34,766 nucleotides of DNA from an uncultured Pelagibacteraceae bacterium. GTDB taxonomy: Bacteria; Pseudomonadota; Alphaproteobacteria; Pelagibacterales; Pelagibacteraceae. A program made the position numbers and the translations under genes. The stretch is taken from positions 1 to 34,766 of the forward strand of contig CACFEM010000003.1 of the NCBI GenBank assembly GCA_902565325.1. Direction: 5' to 3'. Shown here one piece after another: positions 29,497 to 34,766 of this stretch (position 1 is its first letter; every line of letters starts with the position of its first letter). The notes below the pieces were generated by a model. The model saw nothing but the letters and a program-made list of their open reading frames with translations, did no database searches and had not been told where the DNA came from.

Positions 29497-29913
29497 ATTT
29501 GCAGCTTTTTTAGCTAATAAGTCTACTTCTTCATTCATAGGATTTCCATCATGAGCCTTTACCCAATTCCATTGAACATTAAGTGATTTATTCAAATTAT
29601 ATAATTCAATCCACAAATCTTTATTTTTTACATCTTCTTTTTTTGATGTTTTCCAATTATTAGCTAACCAAGTATTAATCCATTCAGTTATTCCATTTTT
29701 TACATATTGAGAGTCAGTATATATTTTTATTTCAATACCAGGTTTCATATCCTTCAGTGCATTAATTGGAGCAAGTAGCTCCATTCTATTATTTGTAGTG
29801 TTTTTTTCACTACCACTAATTTTTCTTATTTCTTTTTCATCACTTATAATTGCAGCCCATCCACCATTACCTGGATTTGTTAAACAAGAACCGTCTGTAT
29901 AAATTGTAATCAT
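29488..29913 (-). CDS. rnhA: Ribonuclease HI
   Basis: Removes RNA from RNA-DNA hybrids. The 141-aa protein has the full catalytic set: Asp7 in IYTDGSC, Glu45 in NRMELLA, Asp67 in YTDSQYV and Asp131 in EVDLLAKK, plus His121 in KAHDGNPMNE. It overlaps the thrB stop by one base (TAATG) and ends inside the convergent peroxiredoxin gene. The thrB-rnhA pairing is common in alphaproteobacteria. Confidence 0.98.
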   Translation of the reverse strand: MITIYTDGSCLTNPGNGGWAAIISDEKEIRKISGSEKNTTNNRMELLAPINALKDMKPGIEIKIYTDSQYVKNGITEWINTWLANNWKTSKKEDVKNKDLWIELYNLNKSLNVQWNWVKAHDGNPMNEEVDLLAKKAANLD

Positions 29914-30878
29914 TAATTTAAATAGTCTTTAAATGAACTTAAATTATTGTGAGAAAGTAATTTTTGATAATATTCATTAGGGTCTTTAATTTTAATCAAT
30001 GCTGTCTTTGGTGTATTTGAGTAGTCATACAATCTTGTTAACAAATATCTTAATGCTGCACCTCTACATAAAATATTTATAGATTTCTTTTCCTTTGTTG
30101 AAATTTTTTTAACACTTTCATACCCTTTGATTAAATTTTTAATTTTTTTATGATTCATTTGGAATTTTCTGTTTTTATGGTCAAAACAAAGAGCATTGAT
30201 GCATATTGCAATTTCATACATAAAATAATCATTAGCAGCAAAGTAGAAATCAATAATTCCTGAAAGTTTATTTTTTTTGAAGAATATATTATCTATAAAT
30301 AAGTCGCCATGGATAATACCTTTGGGCAATTGTTTAGGCCAATTTTTATTAATATCTTTTAGGTTATTTTTTAAGAATACTTTTAAATTTGAAAATTTTT
30401 TTGACTTAAATTTAATACTTTCCAACAAAGGTTTTAAATTCCTAATACCCATCGAATTTTTTCTATTAAGCTTCATTTTATTTGTGACCACATGCATTCG
30501 AGCGATTGTCTTACCAATTGCATTACAATCATTTATATTTAATATTTTTTTATCCTTACCTTCCAAGAATGATACAATACATGCAGTTTTATTTTTTAAT
30601 TTAATAAGATATTTATTTTTTTTGGTTTTAATTGGCTTAGGACAGTTTATTTTTGAATTATTTAAATTCTCCATTAACTTCATAAAAAAAGGTATTTCTT
30701 TTTGCAAAACTCTTTTTTCAAAAATGGTTAAAATGTATTTTTTCTTTTTTGATTTAAGAAGATAGTTTGTGTTCTCTATTCCTTGTTTGATACCTTTAAA
30801 ACTTTTTATTTTATCAATATTAAAATTTTCATTAATTATATTTATTTCTTTTTGATTTATTTTTGTATAAACAGCCAT
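29913..30878 (-). CDS. thrB: Homoserine kinase (ThrB type II, aminoglycoside-phosphotransferase fold)
   Basis: Phosphorylates homoserine, supplying the ThrC substrate. At 321 aa it belongs to the APH-like homoserine kinases of alpha- and some gammaproteobacteria rather than the GHMP type. It opens MAVYTKINQKEI and has GIENTNYLLKS, the catalytic loop IIHGDLFIDNIFF and the metal-binding GIIDFYFAAND. The APH fold is shared with other kinases, but the N-terminus and the ispH-thrB-rnhA order support ThrB. It starts 3 bp after the ispH stop. Confidence 0.93.
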   Translation of the reverse strand: MAVYTKINQKEINIINENFNIDKIKSFKGIKQGIENTNYLLKSKKKKYILTIFEKRVLQKEIPFFMKLMENLNNSKINCPKPIKTKKNKYLIKLKNKTACIVSFLEGKDKKILNINDCNAIGKTIARMHVVTNKMKLNRKNSMGIRNLKPLLESIKFKSKKFSNLKVFLKNNLKDINKNWPKQLPKGIIHGDLFIDNIFFKKNKLSGIIDFYFAANDYFMYEIAICINALCFDHKNRKFQMNHKKIKNLIKGYESVKKISTKEKKSINILCRGAALRYLLTRLYDYSNTPKTALIKIKDPNEYYQKLLSHNNLSSFKDYLN

Positions 30879-30881
30879 TTT

Positions 30882-31826
30882 TTAATTTAATTTTTTAGGA
30901 ACTTTAAATACCACATCTTCTTTAATTATTTCAACTTCATCGATACTTATAGAAAATTTATTTTTTAAATCATTAATAAAATTTTCAACTAATATTTCCG
31001 GGGCAGATGCTCCTGATGATATACCTATAGTATTGCAATTTTCTATTTGATCATATGGTATTGAGCTTTCTGAGTGAATAAGTTGCGAATTTTCACAGCC
31101 TGATTTTTTTGCTACTTCAACTAGCCTAACAGAATTTGAAGAATTTCTACTCCCAATAACAAAAAACATATCACAATCCTTTGCAATATTTTTTACTGCC
31201 ATTTGACGGTTAGTAGTTGCATAACAAATATCTTCTTTCATTGGTTCTTTTATATTAGGAAAATTGGTTTTTAAAATTTTGATTATCTCTTTTGTGTCAT
31301 CAACTGATAAAGTAGTCTGGGTAATATATGCTAATTTTTTGTCTAGTTTATTATGATAGTTTAAAGCATCTTCCTCATTTTGAATTAGATCTATAGAACC
31401 TTCATTTAATTGACCCATAGTTCCAATTACCTCAGGATGATTTTCATGACCAATTAAAATGATATGGTAACCAGCTTTATTAAGATTTTCTGCTTCTCTA
31501 TGAACTTTAGAAACAAGTGGACATGTAGCATCCACATAAGTCATTTTATAACTTTTTGCATCTTCAGGTATTTTTTTCGGAACACCATGTGCTGAAAAAA
31601 TTACTGGTCTTGATTTATCCTTTATCTCCTGCAGCTCCTCAACAAATATTGCCCCTTTATTTTTTAAATCATCTACAACATACTTATTGTGCACTATTTC
31701 ATGACGTACATAAACTGGAGCTCCAAATTTTTGTATAGATTTTTCTACTATTTCAATTGCTCTTTCTACCCCAGCACAGAACCCACGAGGCGCAGATAAT
31801 AATATTTTTAATTCTTTATTTTTCAT
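30882..31826 (-). CDS. ispH: 4-hydroxy-3-methylbut-2-enyl diphosphate reductase IspH
   Basis: Fe-S enzyme of the last MEP-pathway step, giving IPP and DMAPP. The 314-aa protein has the three cluster cysteines Cys17 (APRGFCAGV), Cys102 (DATCPLV) and Cys201 (ICYATTNRQ), plus the conserved HENHPEV and SGASAPE. Its ATG lies inside the 3' end of blh (11-bp overlap), so it probably shares the carotenoid/retinal transcript, matching precursor supply to pigment demand. Confidence 0.98.
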   Translation of the reverse strand: MKNKELKILLSAPRGFCAGVERAIEIVEKSIQKFGAPVYVRHEIVHNKYVVDDLKNKGAIFVEELQEIKDKSRPVIFSAHGVPKKIPEDAKSYKMTYVDATCPLVSKVHREAENLNKAGYHIILIGHENHPEVIGTMGQLNEGSIDLIQNEEDALNYHNKLDKKLAYITQTTLSVDDTKEIIKILKTNFPNIKEPMKEDICYATTNRQMAVKNIAKDCDMFFVIGSRNSSNSVRLVEVAKKSGCENSQLIHSESSIPYDQIENCNTIGISSGASAPEILVENFINDLKNKFSISIDEVEIIKEDVVFKVPKKLN

Positions 31827-32751
31827 TTTTTTCTAAAAAATATTCCAGCAATATATGTGGAAAGGTTAAAGACGCCAAACCTATAAATATTATTTTTAAA
31901 ATTGCACTATCTAAATTGTTAGAATAACTGAGTAGAAATAGTACGATAAAAGAAAAAACAGCTGTCAAAATTGTTAAGGGTAAAGCTTTTTTAACAAACA
32001 ATCTAAATCCATTAATTAAACTATTTGGATCAAGATCAATAGCTAGTGATATTGAGTGTCTAATCGAGTGTAAAAAACAGAAATAAACAGTAAAAGCTAT
32101 TAGAGGAGATAAATAATAATTTAATATTAAAATTGAAAAATAATCTAAAAAAACTACAAATTTTTTAATTTCAAAATTCTTTAAGAAAAGAAAAATACTA
32201 GAAAGTGTGCTACAGAATATTCCTATCTGAATTACATTATTTGATTCAATAAAATTTAAACTTGAATAAAATACCTCATTATCGATTAATAATAATTTAA
32301 ATATCGCTATTGTTTCCTGAAAATGAAAATATAAAGGAGCAAATATAATTAAAAATCCTTTAAAAAAATAAAGTATTTTAGTGAAATATGAACTATCATT
32401 AATCAAAAATTGCGTATCTTCTTTTCCAAAGTGGTAGGAGGCAATTATTAAAAAAAGAATTAAAGTCATAGATGGTAATATCATCCAAGTTACTATGACT
32501 GTTGCTGAAATTAAAATATATATAATGTAGAAAATATAAGTTGATTTTATATTAAATAATCTTAGCAGTTTTTTTCCTTTAATATGGTCTAATGAACCAT
32601 GAGATACGCCTACAATTAAAATTAAAAGTAAACATAAAATCGATGAAATGTTTAAATTATTAAACTTAAACAACAAAATACACAAAATATTTACAATAAA
32701 GAAAAAAATAAATGAATGATTTAAATTTATTTTTTTAATCTTTTTGTTCAT
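31816..32751 (-). CDS. blh: Beta-carotene 15,15'-dioxygenase, Brp/Blh family (retinal synthesis)
   Basis: Integral membrane enzyme that cleaves beta-carotene into two retinals. The 311-aa protein is almost wholly hydrophobic helices. The His residues expected to bind the iron are visible: His51 (and His56) in SHGSLDH, His107 in SYHFGKED, and His228/His232 in LHSIRHS; a further His299 is in FPHILLEY. This pattern fits the bacterial Blh enzymes linked to proteorhodopsin. It starts 1 bp after the crtY stop and overlaps ispH by 11 bp. No opsin gene is in the window. Confidence 0.92.
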   Translation of the reverse strand: MNKKIKKINLNHSFIFFFIVNILCILLFKFNNLNISSILCLLLILIVGVSHGSLDHIKGKKLLRLFNIKSTYIFYIIYILISATVIVTWMILPSMTLILFLIIASYHFGKEDTQFLINDSSYFTKILYFFKGFLIIFAPLYFHFQETIAIFKLLLIDNEVFYSSLNFIESNNVIQIGIFCSTLSSIFLFLKNFEIKKFVVFLDYFSILILNYYLSPLIAFTVYFCFLHSIRHSISLAIDLDPNSLINGFRLFVKKALPLTILTAVFSFIVLFLLSYSNNLDSAILKIIFIGLASLTFPHILLEYFLEKNEK

Positions 32752-32752
32752 A

Positions 32753-33817
32753 TCAGATTATTTCTTTTATAAATTTCCATTTAGGCATTTTAAGTATAAC
32801 TTTTAAGTCTTCAGAAAGATCACTTTTATTTGATAAAAAATTTATTGCAGTTTTCGGTTCGGCATTAAATACTTTCACAAATATATTTCCCATTTCTGAA
32901 GAATTATTTTTCAAAACTCTTAAAAGAATTTTGTCTAAAAAATCATACTTTTTATGGATTTTATATGGTTTTACTTTTCTAATATTTTCGATGTTTTCTC
33001 TAATATACTTGCTTTGCTCTTGAATGTTCAAGAAAGTGTATCCAGTGCTTAACCTTGTCATCCCTCCTGCAGAACCAATAAATATTTCTTTAGAATTTTT
33101 TTTTTTTTCTTGTCTAAATAGTGGGATAGCACCCTTTTCTTTAAAATTAATTTTACAATTTCTTATGTTAAGATCATTGCCCAAGTAATTATCAATTTGT
33201 TCTTCATAATCCTCAAGATTTTCATTATTTAGCTCTGATATCCATGTTGTCTCCACTAGCGCATTTCTTTTTGTAAATGGAAGAGTGTAAAAAAAATGAA
33301 CTCTGTTTCTCTGATCACAAGCAAAATCCATTAAATTGAAAATTTCATCATCAAAAAAGTCTTTAACAGTCTCTATTTCTACTCCATAAAAATGTTGCCA
33401 CAACTTACCTTGATTGTTATCAAAATTAGGCACACTATTAAAAACAATTGAGTCCGATTTATCTACTTCATCAATATTTTTAAAAAACTGAATATTTTTA
33501 TTTAATTTAAGTTTTGAAAGTATTTTTTCATAGAACATACCACTATCAATTGTTTGATATGGTGTAGTTTCACAATTTACATATTTCGTATTATTAGGTG
33601 TATTTATTGTAAAATTATTCCAACTTTTTTTGACACAGTCATCGAAGTTATGGGAAAAAACCTTCCAAAATGACCAGGTTTTATCTCTTTTATAATCTTC
33701 TCTTGGTTCAATGATTGCTAAGGTTTTATCTTTTAATTTATCATAAACTTCCAGTTCATATGCTAATGAAAGACCTGCACAACCACCACCTATAATTATG
33801 TAATCAAATTCTTTCAT
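32753..33817 (-). CDS. crtY: Lycopene beta-cyclase
   Basis: FAD-type cyclase that turns lycopene into beta-carotene. The 354-aa CrtY shows the dinucleotide fold DYIIIGGGCAGLSLAYE (5-21), EPREDYKRDKTWSFW, TLPFTKRNALVETTWIS and GSAGGMTRLSTGYTF, which match the CrtY pattern. A run of 13 A on the coding strand at codons for Glu237-Asn241 (33096-33108) lies in a Lys-rich loop; the frame here is intact. It overlaps crtB by 14 bp and is 1 bp from blh. Confidence 0.95.
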   Translation of the reverse strand: MKEFDYIIIGGGCAGLSLAYELEVYDKLKDKTLAIIEPREDYKRDKTWSFWKVFSHNFDDCVKKSWNNFTINTPNNTKYVNCETTPYQTIDSGMFYEKILSKLKLNKNIQFFKNIDEVDKSDSIVFNSVPNFDNNQGKLWQHFYGVEIETVKDFFDDEIFNLMDFACDQRNRVHFFYTLPFTKRNALVETTWISELNNENLEDYEEQIDNYLGNDLNIRNCKINFKEKGAIPLFRQEKKKNSKEIFIGSAGGMTRLSTGYTFLNIQEQSKYIRENIENIRKVKPYKIHKKYDFLDKILLRVLKNNSSEMGNIFVKVFNAEPKTAINFLSNKSDLSEDLKVILKMPKWKFIKEII

Positions 33818-34655
33818 TTATATTTATTTCTTCATTAATTAAATTATGATTATGATAAATATTATCATCGTTTTTACTTATAAGTGATAACTTAATTAAG
33901 TCAAAAACAGATAAAAAGGTTTCAATAATTTTTTCAATATTTGAAACATAGATTTTTCCTGACCTTTTATAATTTTCTATGTTTTGTTTATTTAAAATTT
34001 TATATCCTATTTTTCTATAAACTCTTCTTGCAACTAAAATAGAAAATCTGAAATTTAATGGTATTTCTTTAATTGAGTAAAATGAATTTTTATAAAACTG
34101 ATCTGAAAGCTTGATTGTATTCTTTATTTCCTCAAAACTTTCATCGATATAAAATCTATTATTTTTTTTATCTTCCATAACATCTCGAGAAATATTTGTT
34201 AATTGCATAGCAATTCCAAGATCAATAGCTGATTTTAAAGATTGCTTTTTTTGAACATTCAATATTTTAGCCATCATTAATCCAACTGTTCCAGCTACCC
34301 TGTATGAATATATTAATAATTCTTTTTTTGAGTTAAGTTTAACGTTTTCTTTAATGTCAGAATTAATTCCCTCAAATAAATCGTCAATAATTTTAGTGGA
34401 TATACTAAATTCATTAATAAGATCCCACATATTTTTAATGACTGGATCATCGTAATTTTTGTTTACAAAATTCTTTTTAAATTTAATAAAATTATCTTTT
34501 TTTATTTCAATCTTGTTTTCATCATCAGCAATATTATCTACCTCTCTACAAAAATCATAAAGTGCGGAGCATTTTTCATAGGTTTTTTTTGGTAAAAAAA
34601 AACCTGCCCAATTAAAAGATTTTGCGTAAATAGCTAAATAATTCTTTGTTAACAT
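33804..34655 (-). CDS. crtB: Phytoene synthase
   Basis: Condenses two geranylgeranyl diphosphates to phytoene. The 283-aa protein has both Asp-rich diphosphate sites: VDNIADD (Asp40, Asp44) and NISRDVMED (Asp158, Asp162), together with YDFCREVD and the CrtB-like DKKNNRFYI. The ATG overlaps the crtI stop as TAATG, so translation is probably coupled. The crtE gene supplying geranylgeranyl diphosphate is not in the window. Confidence 0.96.
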   Translation of the reverse strand: MLTKNYLAIYAKSFNWAGFFLPKKTYEKCSALYDFCREVDNIADDENKIEIKKDNFIKFKKNFVNKNYDDPVIKNMWDLINEFSISTKIIDDLFEGINSDIKENVKLNSKKELLIYSYRVAGTVGLMMAKILNVQKKQSLKSAIDLGIAMQLTNISRDVMEDKKNNRFYIDESFEEIKNTIKLSDQFYKNSFYSIKEIPLNFRFSILVARRVYRKIGYKILNKQNIENYKRSGKIYVSNIEKIIETFLSVFDLIKLSLISKNDDNIYHNHNLINEEININERI

Positions 34656-34766
34656 TAAAATAATTTATCTAAAACCTTTGCTGAAGAGAGAACACCTGGA
34701 ACGCCGGCCCCAGGATGTGTGCCCGCTCCAACAAAGTACAAACCATCATATATTTCTGATTTATTA
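34655..34766 (-). CDS. crtI: Phytoene desaturase CrtI (3' end only)
   Basis: The last 36 codons of a gene entering from the right edge. They read YDGLYFVGAGTHPGAGVPGV followed by LSSAKVLDKLF and stop; the GAGTHPGAGVPGV element is the C-terminal FAD-contact signature of bacterial CrtI. CrtI converts phytoene to lycopene. Its stop overlaps the crtB start (TAATG). Confidence 0.93.
   Translation of the reverse strand, partial: NKSEIYDGLYFVGAGTHPGAGVPGVLSSAKVLDKLF

Noticed and set aside
30277..30765. 162-codon plus-strand frame antisense to thrB
   Set aside because: Its hydrophobic Phe/Leu/Ile-rich product is what poly-Lys/Asn codons give on the reverse strand; thrB on the minus strand has clear kinase motifs.

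Overview
The window is a very AT-rich, tightly packed piece of a bacterial chromosome that looks like a free-living marine alphaproteobacterium of the SAR11 (Pelagibacterales) type. This is inferred from the strong A/T codon bias, Lys/Asn/Ile-rich proteins, intergenic gaps mostly of 0-60 bp, and alphaproteobacterial gene orders: a HAD-IIA hydrolase with ribF-ileS-lspA-bamF, coxB-coxA-ctaB-coxF-ctaG-coxC-surf1, and ispH-thrB-rnhA beside a retinal-synthesis cluster. No rRNA, tRNA, CRISPR array, insertion sequence or phage gene was seen, and there is no gene-free stretch over 300 bp.

Layout. 1-1014 (minus): 5' end of typA and a 38-aa Lys-rich ORF. 1021-2073 (minus): membrane-anchored SGNH hydrolase. 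2209-4183 (minus): groES-groEL, with an RpoH-like promoter in front and the only clear intrinsic terminator behind. 4316-10732 (plus): HAD-IIA hydrolase, ribF, ileS, lspA, bamF-like lipoprotein and pgi, most overlapping by 1-14 bp. 10729-12551 (minus): purD then rsmD. 12573-12755 (plus): DUF2093 protein. 12758-18398 (minus): ubiA-msbA-waaA-lpxK-lpxL, which finishes, exports and Kdo-decorates lipid A and starts with a ubiquinone gene. 18451-18855 (plus): DUF2721 membrane protein. 18848-21345 (minus): haloacid dehalogenase, pirin and quinone oxidoreductase. 21362-29496 (plus): rsmE, then the aa3-type cytochrome c oxidase operon running into thrC and a peroxiredoxin. 29488-34766 (minus): crtI (3' end), crtB, crtY, blh, ispH, thrB and rnhA.

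Functionally, the last block makes retinal. IspH supplies isoprenoid precursor, CrtB/CrtI make lycopene, CrtY cyclises it to beta-carotene, and Blh cleaves that to retinal. The usual user is proteorhodopsin, but no opsin gene lies in the window. ThrB and ThrC, consecutive steps of threonine synthesis, sit on opposite strands about 0.9 kb apart with rnhA and the peroxiredoxin between them. The oxidase operon holds the catalytic subunits plus copper (CtaG), haem (CtaB) and assembly (Surf1) factors.

Overall this is core, streamlined genome. I found no convincing new multi-gene system. The points most worth a second look are the small unnamed proteins (38-aa Lys-rich peptide, 41-aa CoxF-like peptide, SGNH hydrolase), long homopolymers inside crtY and pgi, divergent gene pairs separated by only 16-21 bp, convergent genes whose stop codons overlap, and a divergent LpxK.
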